From assembly GCA_051881455.1 (NCBI GenBank), contig JBJEPX010000040.1, forward strand, positions 1 through 50,827: a stretch of DNA of 50,827 bases, given 5' to 3'. Below the pieces are notes generated by a model. That model had not been told where the DNA came from. It was given only the letters and a program-made list of their open reading frames with translations, and did no database searches. Both the position numbers and the translations under genes were made by a program. Of the stretch, positions 43,804 to 50,827 are shown one piece after another; position 1 is the stretch's first letter; each line of letters begins with the position of its first letter. This stretch comes from Fimenecus sp051881455 (GTDB taxonomy: Bacteria; Bacillota; Clostridia; Oscillospirales; Acutalibacteraceae).

Positions 43804-44745
43804 TCACACATCCGAAACCGAAATTAACTGCCGAAGTTCTGCCTCGGTCAATGTCCAACCGAGACTTTCCATATTTCCCGTAATCTGCGACGGCCGTTTT
43901 GCACCGACCAGCACTACGGAATCCTCTAAATAATCCAAAATAAACCGAATTGCCACCGCGGCAAGGGAAACGCCGTGCGCTTCGGCAATCGGGCGCATGG
44001 CATCGACAATCCGTAAATTTTGTGCCAACTTTTCGCCATGGAAATTAACATAGATTTCGCGGCTGCGGCGGTCATCAGTACCGAAATTCGTATTTTCTTT
44101 TGTGTATTTCCCCGTCAGAATTCCTTGACCCAGACTGCCCCAAGTCATCGGGGTAACACCTAATTCCTTTTGAACGGCGGTCAAATCCTGTTCCCATTTG
44201 CGGCAGGCCAGCGAAAACTCGTCCTGACAATTAACAAACTGCCCTTTATACGGCAACAACTCGTCCAAATTCTCGCCGTGAATATTGGAAAGCCCGAACG
44301 CGCGGATTTTCCCCGCTTTGCGCAACTCCTGTAGTTTCTCCACAACCGCTTCAATCGGAGTGGTTTTATCACGGTAATGAACGGTGTAAACATCAATATA
44401 ATCGGTGTTTAAACGCTGTAAAGTGCCATTCAATGCCTCTTCAATATAAGCAGGCGAATTGTCATATACGGTTTTGCCGTTACCTGTGCGCACGCCGAAT
44501 TTCGACTCGATGATAACCTCTTGCCGATGCGAACCGAGCCCTTTTGCAAGCGTCAGCTCCGACTGACCGAGTCCGTATGTATCCGCCGTATCGAAAAAAT
44601 TGACGCCGTTTTCCAGTGCGGTATGCACCGCCTCAATCAAATCCTGCTCGGAAACCGTTCCCCAGCCGTAGCCGCCCATCGGGCAACCGCCCATACAGAT
44701 GCGGGAAACCTTTAAATCGGAGTTTTTTAATGTAATATATTCCAT
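43804..44745 (-). CDS. Aldo/keto reductase
   Basis: 313 residues, TIM barrel. The catalytic tetrad can be placed: D50 and Y55 in NFFDTADTYG, K82 in ESKFG, and the histidine in YTVHYRD near 122. NADPH-site segments are FGLSNIHGENLDEL and the C-terminal VGAKRPSQITGN. It reduces a carbonyl to an alcohol; the substrate is unknown. Lying between the initiating transferase and the split transketolase, it could reduce a keto sugar made by the latter. The ATG has GAGGTT upstream. Confidence 0.88.
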   Translation of the reverse strand: MEYITLKNSDLKVSRICMGGCPMGGYGWGTVSEQDLIEAVHTALENGVNFFDTADTYGLGQSELTLAKGLGSHRQEVIIESKFGVRTGNGKTVYDNSPAYIEEALNGTLQRLNTDYIDVYTVHYRDKTTPIEAVVEKLQELRKAGKIRAFGLSNIHGENLDELLPYKGQFVNCQDEFSLACRKWEQDLTAVQKELGVTPMTWGSLGQGILTGKYTKENTNFGTDDRRSREIYVNFHGEKLAQNLRIVDAMRPIAEAHGVSLAAVAIRFILDYLEDSVVLVGAKRPSQITGNMESLGWTLTEAELRQLISVSDV

Positions 44746-44754
44746 AACAACCTC

Positions 44755-45417
44755 TTAACGATGCTCTTTTTTTATTAAAAACCCAAACGCTTTTTTAAAA
44801 ACCTCTGCCAGTGTTTTAAACAGTATGTATATATCGGTTTTAAATGACACCGTTTGTGCATACCGTACACGCAGAGCGTTTTTCTTTTTCAGTACATATT
44901 TTTCATACATTTCATCGGCATTTTCGCCGCCGACGATTTCGTCCAGATTGATAAACTCAACGGAACTGTAATCCGTAATGCCGGGGCGCACCTGCAAAAT
45001 CTGCTTTTCTTCGCCCGAATACTGTTCTACATATCGCAAAAGCTCCGGCCGCGGTCCAATCAGACTCATTTTTCCGGAAAACACCTGCAAAAGTTGGGGC
45101 AGTTCGTCCAGTTTGGTTTTTCGCAGGACATTCCCGACTTTGGTAATGCGGCTGTCATGTAATGCCGTAGTACCGCCGCCGATTTTGTCGGCATTTTTTA
45201 CCATGGAACGGAATTTGCATATTTTAAACGGTTTTTCAAGATAACCGCCGCGTTCTGCCCGATAGAACACAGGAAACCCGGATTCCGCCGCAATTACCGC
45301 GGCGATAATCAAATAAACAGGCCACAAAAAAAGCAGAGCAATTCCCGAAATACAAAAATCCAATATCCGCTTTATGTATCGGTTATAAATGCCGTTATAT
45401 GCCGCCTGCTTTTTCAT
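44755..45417 (-). CDS. Initiating phosphoglycosyltransferase (WbaP/PglC-type sugar transferase)
   Basis: 220 residues. One N-terminal hydrophobic segment (IKRILDFCISGIALLFLWPV) is followed by the monotopic catalytic domain, with FKICKFRSMVKNAD, TKLDELPQLLQVFSGKMSLIGPRPE and QVRPGITDYSSVEF. It places a sugar 1-phosphate on undecaprenyl phosphate, the first step of repeat-unit assembly. Without the extra N-terminal domain of WbaP it is the minimal PglC form. The start was moved from ATG 45438 to ATG 45417, which has AGGAGG 7 nt before it. It is the first gene of the polysaccharide operon; no clear -35/-10 pair was found in the 150 bp upstream. Confidence 0.93.
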   Translation of the reverse strand: MKKQAAYNGIYNRYIKRILDFCISGIALLFLWPVYLIIAAVIAAESGFPVFYRAERGGYLEKPFKICKFRSMVKNADKIGGGTTALHDSRITKVGNVLRKTKLDELPQLLQVFSGKMSLIGPRPELLRYVEQYSGEEKQILQVRPGITDYSSVEFINLDEIVGGENADEMYEKYVLKKKNALRVRYAQTVSFKTDIYILFKTLAEVFKKAFGFLIKKEHR

Positions 45418-45568
45418 GCATAATCCTCCTGTACACATTTTTTGCCATTGTATCGCCCATATAATATCATTATTTTCTCACGAAAAGCACTGTAAACAAC
45501 CCATAAAACAGGTCATAAATATACATCTACAATCATACCACAAACGGCTGTTTAATGCAATAGAAAAA

Positions 45569-45625
45569 GGCGAAAAAATCGCCGTAAAAAATAAAACTGC
45601 CGCCCGTATTCCGAGCGGCAGTTTT
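45569..45625 (-). terminator. Tandem intrinsic terminators after rpsR
   Basis: Reading the minus strand, AAAACTGCCGC pairs with GCGGCAGTTTT (45615-45625 with 45593-45603) and is followed by ATTTTTT. A second small stem GGCGA/TCGCC (45569-45583) is followed by TTTTTCT. They separate the ribosomal operon from the polysaccharide operon, whose first gene begins about 150 bp further on. Confidence 0.9.
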
Positions 45626-45636
45626 ATTAACTGTTA

Positions 45637-45879
45637 TCAGTCGTTTGTGTAAGGCATAAGAGCTATCTGTCTTGCTCTTTTAATAGCTGTTGTAAGCTCT
45701 CTCTGATGATATGCACAGGTACCTGTTACACGGCGGGGAAGAATCTTTGCTCTGTCCGATGTGTAACGGCGAAGCTTTGCAGTATCTTTATAATCAATCT
45801 TATCAACCTTTTCTACACAGAAAGCGCAAACTTTTTTGCGGCCTTTTCTGTTAGGTCTTGCACTCTTATCGTATGCCAT
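45637..45879 (-). CDS. rpsR: 30S ribosomal protein bS18
   Basis: 80 residues, the usual size. KKVCAFCVEKVDKIDYKDTAKLRRY keeps the Cys pair of the C+ type, and GTCAYHQRELTTAIKRARQIALMPY is the conserved C-terminal block. It binds bS6 on the 30S platform. The ATG has GGAGGAATAC. Last gene of rpsF-ssb-rpsR, the standard bacterial order. Confidence 0.98.
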   Translation of the reverse strand: MAYDKSARPNRKGRKKVCAFCVEKVDKIDYKDTAKLRRYTSDRAKILPRRVTGTCAYHQRELTTAIKRARQIALMPYTND

Positions 45880-45907
45880 TATAGTATTCCTCCTGTTTCA
45901 GAATAAA

Positions 45908-46378
45908 TCAGAACGGAAGCCCCTCATCGTCATCTGCGGCGAAGGGGAATCCCTGAGAATTGTCATCGGGTAAAACCGAAAAACTGCCTGCGTCTGCGCT
46001 CTGGTAAGATACAGCGGGAGCTGTTTCCTGCCTTGCCGCGCCGAAGCTGCCGCCTTCATTCTTGCTTCCGCAGAAAGAAACATTGTCGGCAACAACATCG
46101 TATGCAGTACGCTTATTTCCGTTTTTGTCCTCATAATTGCGGACTTGAAGAGAGCCCTGAACGGCTATCATCTGGCCTTTTTTGAAAAATCTTGTAACAA
46201 AATCAGCCGTTTGACGCCAAGCGACAACGCTTATAAAGTCAGTCTGCTTCTCTTCGCCCTGTTTTTGAAAACGGCGGTCAACCGCAACCGTAAAAGAAGT
46301 TACGGACAAGCCGTTTTGCGTTGTGCGAAGCTCGGGGTCGGCAGTAAGTCTGCCCATAATAATTACACTGTTTAACAT
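45908..46378 (-). CDS. ssb: Single-stranded DNA-binding protein
   Basis: 156 residues. The OB fold opens LNSVIIMGRLTADPELRTTQNG with KGQMIAVQGSLQVRNYEDKNG in the second half. A glycine/serine-rich linker runs from about 110, and the acidic tip DDDEGLPF is the partner-binding tail. Encoded between the two ribosomal proteins as in other Firmicutes. GGGAGGAAAG precedes the ATG. Confidence 0.98.
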   Translation of the reverse strand: MLNSVIIMGRLTADPELRTTQNGLSVTSFTVAVDRRFQKQGEEKQTDFISVVAWRQTADFVTRFFKKGQMIAVQGSLQVRNYEDKNGNKRTAYDVVADNVSFCGSKNEGGSFGAARQETAPAVSYQSADAGSFSVLPDDNSQGFPFAADDDEGLPF

Positions 46379-46393
46379 AAACTTTCCTCCCGA

Positions 46394-46672
46394 TTAGTTC
46401 TTCACAATCAATGTGCGGAGAACACCGTCAGTAATCTTCGCAATACGGTCAAGTTCTGCGGGGAATTTGGGATCTGCCTCATAATTATAGAGAACATAAT
46501 AACCCTCAGCCTCGTCATTGATAAGGTAAGCAAGCTTTCTCTTACCCCACTCATCAACGCTTTCAAGAGTGCCGTTTGACTCGATAAGAGCCTTGAATTT
46601 TTCGGTAAGCTCTTTTGCAGCCTCCTCACCCTTTGCAAGTGAGAAAACCATAACAGTCTCGTATTTTGACAT
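46394..46672 (-). CDS. rpsF: 30S ribosomal protein bS6
   Basis: 92 residues. KYETVMVFSLAKGEEAAKELTEK and VDEWGKRKLAYLINDEAEGYYVLYNY are the characteristic strands and loop of bS6; the protein ends shortly after the last helix with no acidic tail. A perfect GGAGGTG ribosome site. First gene of the operon, preceded by a structured leader which may allow feedback by the S6:S18 complex. Confidence 0.98.
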   Translation of the reverse strand: MSKYETVMVFSLAKGEEAAKELTEKFKALIESNGTLESVDEWGKRKLAYLINDEAEGYYVLYNYEADPKFPAELDRIAKITDGVLRTLIVKN

Positions 46673-46689
46673 TCTTTACACCTCCTTGT

Positions 46690-46750
46690 GGACTCTGTCC
46701 CCCGAACTTTCCTCGGGAGAAAGGATTATGGATTTAAAAATTTATCCATA
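46690..46750 (-). ncRNA. rpsF leader with three hairpins, candidate S6:S18 autoregulatory element
   Basis: The predicted 82-nt 5' leader contains TATGGAT/ATCCATA (46727-46750), CCCGA/TCGGG around a GGAAAGT loop (46701-46717), and GGAC/GTCC (46690-46700), ending just before the ribosome site. Many bacteria control rpsF operons by S6:S18 binding to a leader hairpin with a CCG element. A CCG is present here, but I could not confirm the full published motif. Confidence 0.4.
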
Positions 46751-46760
46751 GCGAATGTAG

Positions 46761-46789
46761 ATTATACCAACAAATTAAAGCAAAGTCAA
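46761..46789 (-). promoter_or_regulatory. sigma-A promoter for rpsF-ssb-rpsR
   Basis: Minus strand -35 TTGACT (46784-46789), 17-nt spacer, perfect -10 TATAAT (46761-46766). Start of transcription near 46754. It lies just past the stop of the upstream membrane-protein gene at 46805. Confidence 0.85.
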
Positions 46790-46804
46790 GATTTTTTTAT
46801 CGTT

Positions 46805-48217
46805 TTAATTTATATTCTGCTTTTCTTTTGCCGCCTGTTCGTTCTTTTCCACAACAACGAAAAACAATGTTACCATTAAAAGGTACGGCAGCGGGCAGAA
46901 AATACCCGGATTTACAAGGGACATAAATTCAAGGCTTATATACGACAAAAATACCGTAATATTAAAAAGCGTTGTTCTGCGCCACAAAAGCACATTTCGG
47001 CGTATAAACTGATACATATAAGCCGCTATTCCCACAATACCGAAGCTTGCCGCAATCTGTATAGGCTCGCAGTGATACCAGCAAAGGGCAAATTCCTTCG
47101 ATGCGTGAACATCTCTGTTGCCCATATACCCAAGTCCCGTACCGAAAACGGGATTGTTCAGAAAGTCGTTAATTCCCCTTGCATAATGAATTGTACGAAC
47201 CTCGTTTTTCTCGCCCATCAAAAATCCGCTGATAGCTGAAAAAAGCCTGTCAATCGTACTGCCCAAAAACGATATAAAATAGCGTGAGAATATTAAGAAT
47301 CCGAATAAAAAGCAACCGCAGATAATAACATACGCCAACCTTCTGCGCTTATCGTACAGCATATACATCACTATGCACATTACAATTTCAAGAGAGCCGA
47401 AAACCATTCCGCCTCTGGAGCCTGTCAGCAAAATTGCAAAATAGAAAAGGAAACCCAAAACCGTAGCATAAGGCTTCTTGTTCGCCGCAAAGAAAGCAAA
47501 AGGCATTACCAACATAAGAATTGTTGAGCAGTTATTTCGCCACTGCATAAACAGGATGCTTTTTGTTTCGAGCACTGTGTTTATGTTGATTATGTAATAT
47601 GAAAATACCGTAAAAGCGGCAAAGCAACCGGTAAGAACCATAATTTTTGTTACCAATTCAGAGAGCGAATACTCAGCGTTATCCCTAATGTGGGCGTGGA
47701 ACATCAGATATACAAAAACCATCGCGAAGCCCAAGCCCAGCATATGATAAATCGAAGTCAGCGAAAAATACTCCTTTAATGTGATAAAGCCTAATCCTCC
47801 CAACAGTATTGCAACCGAAACAAAAACCATAGGTTTTAGAAGCTCGCCCTTTAACGACCATTTGCCTTTGTAAGCAATAAAATGGAACAGTATGCAGAAT
47901 ACAACGGGCACAAATATCCACTTGTAGCCCATAAACACATCAAAGGAATCGTAACACTTAATTGCAATAAGGGCAGTCATCATAAAAGGCGCAAGACCTA
48001 CCATGATATCGTCGCTTATGATAAGGCACGCCCCGATAATCAGCGCAAAAACGAGAGTCCCCTTAATTTCAATCTGTTTACCCGGGAACAAGGAGCTCAG
48101 CGTTGTAAAAAGTCCCGCAAAGGCAAAAAGGAACGCCATCCATTTATCGCTTAAAAGAAATGAACGAAGTTTTTTTATATTTTCAAGTGATTTTTCCGAT
48201 TTAAAAATCAATTCCAT
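46805..48217 (-). CDS. O-antigen ligase/polymerase family membrane protein, free-standing
   Basis: 470 residues with about twelve membrane segments. ILLTGSRGGMVFGSLEIVMC near 265 and the outer loop with ARGINDFLNNPVFGTGLGYMG and CWYHCEPIQIAASFGIVGIAAY near 345-395 are the hallmarks of the Wzy/WaaL superfamily. It stands alone with its own promoter, outside the polysaccharide operon and on the far side of the ribosomal genes. Role unknown: a ligase attaching glycans to a carrier, or a polymerase for another polymer. The start was moved from 48244 to the ATG at 48217, which has GAGG just upstream. Confidence 0.8.
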   Translation of the reverse strand: MELIFKSEKSLENIKKLRSFLLSDKWMAFLFAFAGLFTTLSSLFPGKQIEIKGTLVFALIIGACLIISDDIMVGLAPFMMTALIAIKCYDSFDVFMGYKWIFVPVVFCILFHFIAYKGKWSLKGELLKPMVFVSVAILLGGLGFITLKEYFSLTSIYHMLGLGFAMVFVYLMFHAHIRDNAEYSLSELVTKIMVLTGCFAAFTVFSYYIININTVLETKSILFMQWRNNCSTILMLVMPFAFFAANKKPYATVLGFLFYFAILLTGSRGGMVFGSLEIVMCIVMYMLYDKRRRLAYVIICGCFLFGFLIFSRYFISFLGSTIDRLFSAISGFLMGEKNEVRTIHYARGINDFLNNPVFGTGLGYMGNRDVHASKEFALCWYHCEPIQIAASFGIVGIAAYMYQFIRRNVLLWRRTTLFNITVFLSYISLEFMSLVNPGIFCPLPYLLMVTLFFVVVEKNEQAAKEKQNIN

Positions 48218-48246
48218 ATCTATACCTCGATACTTTATCATCATAA

Positions 48247-48274
48247 ATTATAATTAAAAACGGTGATAAATCAA
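48247..48274 (-). promoter_or_regulatory. Promoter for the free-standing ligase-like gene
   Basis: Minus strand -35 TTGATT (48269-48274), 16-nt spacer, -10 TATAAT (48247-48252). It points away from the ABC transporter promoter about 65 bp distant. Confidence 0.6.
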
Positions 48275-48336
48275 CAGTTGTTACAATAATTTAATAATTA
48301 TTACAAAAATCTTACATCAAAATTAAAATATAGAAC

Positions 48337-48364
48337 TTGACATTGCAGTGCGGTGTGCCATAAT
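48337..48364 (+). promoter_or_regulatory. Promoter for the ABC exporter genes
   Basis: Perfect -35 TTGACA (48337-48342), 16-nt spacer, -10 CATAAT (48359-48364). About 35 nt of leader follow before the AAGGAG ribosome site. Confidence 0.65.
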
Positions 48365-48404
48365 TGTACTGTAAGTCCTTATAACCACGCAAGGAGTGAG
48401 AATT

Positions 48405-49316
48405 ATGATATTATCTGTTAACGGCATTACAAAAAGCTTCGGTGAAAAGCAGGTTTTGAAGGGAGTATCTTTCAGTACAAAAAGCGGCAAAGCGCTGGGA
48501 GTCTTAGGCCGCAACGGTGCGGGAAAAACCACTATAATACGCATAATTATGGGCGTGTTCGGCGCTGATTCGGGCTCCGTTACTCTTGACGGCGCTCCAT
48601 TAAACCCGCAAAAGGTAAAAATAGGATATCTTCCCGAAGAACGGGGGCTTTATCCAAAAAAAAGAATAACGCAGCAGCTTTTATACTTTGCTGAGCTTCG
48701 CGGTACTGACAAAGAAACTGCTTTGAAAAATGCAGACAGGCTTTTTAAAAAACTCCAAGTTGAGCAATATAAAAACGCAAAGCTTGAAACTCTTTCAAAG
48801 GGAAATCAGCAAAAAATTCAGCTTATCGCAACTCTTATTACCGACCCCGATATTGTAATTCTTGACGAGCCGTTTTCGGGATTAGACCCTGTTAATGCCG
48901 CCATACTTAAAGACATTGTAAAAGAACTGATAGCCGACGGCAAGCTTGTTCTTTTTTCAAGCCATCAAATGAATTACATTGAGGAATTCTGCGACGATAT
49001 TTTAATTCTCAACGGCGGAGAAATCGTATTGAGCGGCAACATTCAGAAAATCAAGCGCAGTTACGCGAGAAACATAATTGAAATCAAAAGCGAAAATTCC
49101 GATGCGGTAAAAGAAAGGCTGAACAGTGCAAAAAATAACTTTATAAAGCATATCGAAGCCGAAAAGAATACCGTTACCGTAACGCTTGCAGATGAAAGCG
49201 ACAAATCAAAGCTTATTGAGCTGATTGCGCAATCGCAAATTGACGCTGACGAAATTAAGGTTAAGGAACCCACGCTCAACGAAATTTTTGTAAGCTATAC
49301 GGAGGGCAGGATATGA
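48405..49316 (+). CDS. ABC transporter ATP-binding protein (NatA-like)
   Basis: 303 residues. Walker A GRNGAGKTTIIR near 40, Q-loop region GYLPEERGLYPKKR near 82, signature LSKGNQQKIQLIATL near 130, Walker B IVILDEPFSGLDP near 153 and the H-loop SSHQMNYIEE near 188. The C-terminal extension ending KVKEPTLNEIFVSYTEG is of the DUF4162 type found in NatA- and YhaQ-like exporters. The start is the ATG at 48405, 8 nt after AAGGAG, not the upstream GTG that lies inside the ribosome site. Pairs with the permease whose gene overlaps by 4 nt. Substrate not predictable. Confidence 0.93.
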   Translation: MILSVNGITKSFGEKQVLKGVSFSTKSGKALGVLGRNGAGKTTIIRIIMGVFGADSGSVTLDGAPLNPQKVKIGYLPEERGLYPKKRITQQLLYFAELRGTDKETALKNADRLFKKLQVEQYKNAKLETLSKGNQQKIQLIATLITDPDIVILDEPFSGLDPVNAAILKDIVKELIADGKLVLFSSHQMNYIEEFCDDILILNGGEIVLSGNIQKIKRSYARNIIEIKSENSDAVKERLNSAKNNFIKHIEAEKNTVTVTLADESDKSKLIELIAQSQIDADEIKVKEPTLNEIFVSYTEGRI

Positions 49317-50548
49317 AGCAGTTTTTCAGAGTTTTCCGTTTTGAATACGGGAACTATGCCAAAGACAAAATTTTTATAGGACTTACCGCCGTGCTCTTAG
49401 CCCTTGTAACCGCGGTGCTTTTCTTCCCCAGATTTAAGGGCGAAAACGGCGGCAGCATTTTCGCAGGGGAAAGCGAAACGCCTGTGCTTGCAGTAATCGA
49501 CAAAACCGAAGAGGGCGGCATTGCCGAATTCCTTTCCGCCGCGATGCAGGGGTATGAAATAAAACCAACCGAGGGAGATATTGAGAGCGCAAAAGCCCTT
49601 GCGGAAAACGGGGAATATGAATCAATAATTGTTGTCACCTCCCCGCTTGAATATACATATGTTGTAAAAAATATGGGACTTTACGACAGCACCTCCGCCA
49701 TGCTTGACGAGCTTTTGCTTACAAGATACCGCACCATGTATTTAGCGCAGGCAGGGCTTACGGATGGGCAGATATCTGAGCTTACCGCCTCTGCCGTTCA
49801 CTCGGATTCGGTCATTGTCGGACAGGACCAGACACAAAGCTTTTTCTATACATATCTTCTTATGTTCCTTTTGTATATGGCGGTGCTGATGTACGGTCAG
49901 TTTGTAGCACAGAGCGTTGTTACGGAAAAAAGCTCACGGGCAATGGAACTGCTCATTACAAGCGCAAGCCCGAAAAATCTTATATTCGGCAAAATTCTCG
50001 GCGCAGGCTGTGCAGGGCTGACGCAGTTAACAGTACTGCTTGTCTGGTCATATATCTGCTTTAAAATCAACAAGTCGTATTGGGCAGGCAATATGGTAAT
50101 CAGTTCCCTGTTCGGTATGACTCCCGCTCTTATAGCCTACACAGTTCTGTTCTTTGTTTTGGGATTTTTAATTTATGCTTTCCTTTACGGCGCATTAAGT
50201 TCGCTCGCTTCAAAAATGGAGGAAGTGGGAACGCTCACAATGCCCGTCACATTCCTGATGATTATCTCCTTTGTTATAACGATAGGCAGTATAAGCTCGG
50301 GAAATGTGGATAATGTTCTGCTCAAAGTCCTGTCCTTTGTGCCTTTTTCTTCACCCATGGCAATGTTCGCAAGAATTGCAATGAACACGGCGGGTACGGT
50401 TGAAATAATTATATCCGTGGCTGTGCTTGTTATGTCCGATATTCTTATAGGATACCTTGCGGTTGCGATTTACAGAATAGGTATTCTTATGTACGGAAAG
50501 CCGCCGAAATTCAACGAGCTTATTAGGGCTTTGAAGAATAAGTATTGA
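49313..50548 (+). CDS. ABC-2 type transporter permease (NatB/YhaP-like)
   Basis: 411 residues. One membrane segment near 25-40, then an outer domain of about 140 residues (GENGGSIFAGESETPVLAVID and so on). Five or six segments from about 180 follow, including SFFYTYLLMFLLYMAVLMYG and a region with VVTEKSSRAMELLITSASPKNLIFGK, the coupling motif of the NatB/ABC-2 family. Starts by ATGA overlap with the ATPase. Members of this family export sodium, peptides or antimicrobial compounds; the substrate here is unknown. Confidence 0.9.
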   Translation: MKQFFRVFRFEYGNYAKDKIFIGLTAVLLALVTAVLFFPRFKGENGGSIFAGESETPVLAVIDKTEEGGIAEFLSAAMQGYEIKPTEGDIESAKALAENGEYESIIVVTSPLEYTYVVKNMGLYDSTSAMLDELLLTRYRTMYLAQAGLTDGQISELTASAVHSDSVIVGQDQTQSFFYTYLLMFLLYMAVLMYGQFVAQSVVTEKSSRAMELLITSASPKNLIFGKILGAGCAGLTQLTVLLVWSYICFKINKSYWAGNMVISSLFGMTPALIAYTVLFFVLGFLIYAFLYGALSSLASKMEEVGTLTMPVTFLMIISFVITIGSISSGNVDNVLLKVLSFVPFSSPMAMFARIAMNTAGTVEIIISVAVLVMSDILIGYLAVAIYRIGILMYGKPPKFNELIRALKNKY

Positions 50549-50556
50549 ATGTTCAT

Positions 50557-50594
50557 AAAATGTTAAATGTTTATCTATTGTTATTCAACATTTT
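50557..50594 (+). terminator. Weak A/T-rich hairpin after the permease gene
   Basis: AAAATGTT (50557-50564) pairs with AACATTTT (50587-50594) across a 22-nt loop, 8 bp after the stop codon. It is A/T-rich and lacks a T-run, so it may do little; the GC-rich stem further on is the better terminator. Confidence 0.35.
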
Positions 50595-50688
50595 CGTGTT
50601 ATATTTTAGACAGTGGTTCACATTGAAAGATGATGAATCAAAACCCTTTCATTTTCATTCTCCTTTTTAAATCAGCCGTGTAAACGGC

Positions 50689-50725
50689 GAACAATCCCCT
50701 GCCGAAAGGCGGGGGATTGTTCTTT
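50689..50725 (+). terminator. Strong hairpin with GAAA loop, probable terminator of the ABC operon
   Basis: A 15-bp stem (50689-50703 with 50708-50722) closed by GAAA, with one G-T wobble, followed by TTT. It lies about 140 bp after the permease stop. The stretch 50595-50688 between shows no credible gene. Confidence 0.7.
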
Positions 50726-50755
50726 GTAAAAATGTTATTATGCGGCGTGTTTGTA

Positions 50756-50822
50756 GTAGGGGCGATTCGTGAATCGCCCCTACCGGCACACCGCACCCCC
50801 TTGTCTCCCCTGAAAGGGGAGA
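50756..50822. repeat. Composite palindromic repeat, second copy
   Basis: A perfect 13-bp inverted repeat with a 2-nt centre (50756-50768, 50771-50783; core GGGGCGATTC/GAATCGCCCC). About 20 bp later comes TCTCCCCT/AGGGGAGA (50804-50811, 50815-50822). The same two palindromes in the same order stand at 17947-18017. The repeat may continue past the window edge. Confidence 0.7.
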
Positions 50823-50827
50823 TGTCA

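Noticed and set aside
45418..45568. A clear promoter for the polysaccharide operon
   Set aside because: TTTACA and TATTAT boxes are present but about 24 bp apart; no pair with acceptable spacing was found.
46690..46720. RNase P RNA-like string (GAGGAAAGT followed by ACAGAG) on the minus strand
   Set aside because: Only a short resemblance inside an 82-nt rpsF leader; there is no room for the rest of an RNase P RNA.
50638..50658. Six-codon minus-strand frame after an AAGGAG site in the right-hand intergenic region
   Set aside because: Too short to call; probably chance, and no promoter was found for it.
1..50827. CRISPR arrays, tRNA or rRNA genes, insertion sequences, prophage genes
   Set aside because: None was seen; the repeats found are isolated palindromes without regular spacing, and no transposase or integrase frame was recognised.

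Overview
The window looks like a chromosomal segment from a low-to-moderate GC member of the Clostridia, probably a gut Oscillospirales/Ruminococcaceae-type bacterium. The clues are a PolC-type replicative polymerase, the Firmicutes gene order pyrH-frr-uppS-cdsA-dxr-rseP-ispG-polC, a short-form HisG with HisZ, strong AGGAGG-type ribosome sites, consensus sigma-A promoters, and GC-rich intergenic palindromes of a kind I associate with this group. The taxonomic placement is inference; no rRNA gene or marker tree is available here.

Layout. (1) 1-4889, minus strand: a histidine operon hisZ-hisG-hisD-hisC-hisB. hisB runs off the left edge. The operon has a consensus promoter and a leader with two overlapping, mutually exclusive hairpins. 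(2) 4898-15042, minus strand: a housekeeping operon from pyrH to polC covering UMP kinase, ribosome recycling, undecaprenyl-PP and CDP-diglyceride synthesis, MEP-pathway enzymes, a site-2 protease and DNA polymerase III. PolC has no visible exonuclease insertion. (3) 15090-17700, plus strand: divergent genes for a NahK-like sugar 1-kinase and a GH18-like protein without a signal peptide, followed by a palindrome-rich non-coding stretch (17701-18062).

(4) 18063-45417, minus strand: a 27 kb surface-polysaccharide locus. It reads as two blocks. The upstream block (45417 to 27476) starts with the initiating phosphoglycosyltransferase. It then has an aldo/keto reductase, a split transketolase, a UDP-HexNAc dehydrogenase and 4-epimerase, an asparagine-synthetase-like amidotransferase, six glycosyltransferases, an EpsG-type polymerase, an acetyltransferase and a flippase. 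The downstream block (27348 to 18063) has its own promoter. It encodes two glycosyltransferases, a second flippase, a second polymerase, the CapE/CapF/CapG set for UDP-N-acetyl-L-fucosamine, an acetyltransferase and a NimA-like flavoprotein. The first gene of this block appears to begin with ATA instead of ATG.

(5) 45569-46789, minus strand: rpsF-ssb-rpsR with a consensus promoter, a structured leader and tandem terminators. (6) 46805-48274, minus strand: a free-standing O-antigen-ligase-like membrane protein. (7) 48337-50548, plus strand: a NatA/NatB-like ABC exporter pair with a terminator, followed by more intergenic palindromes.

Working together, the polysaccharide locus predicts a Wzx/Wzy-type undecaprenyl-linked polymer. 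It would be started by the PglC/WbaP-like enzyme and likely contain L-FucNAc and an N-acetylhexosaminuronic acid, possibly amidated. The split transketolase and reductase may make an additional unusual sugar. uppS in the housekeeping operon supplies the lipid carrier precursor. Many start sites below were moved from the longest reading frame to an internal start codon with a proper ribosome site; each case is noted.
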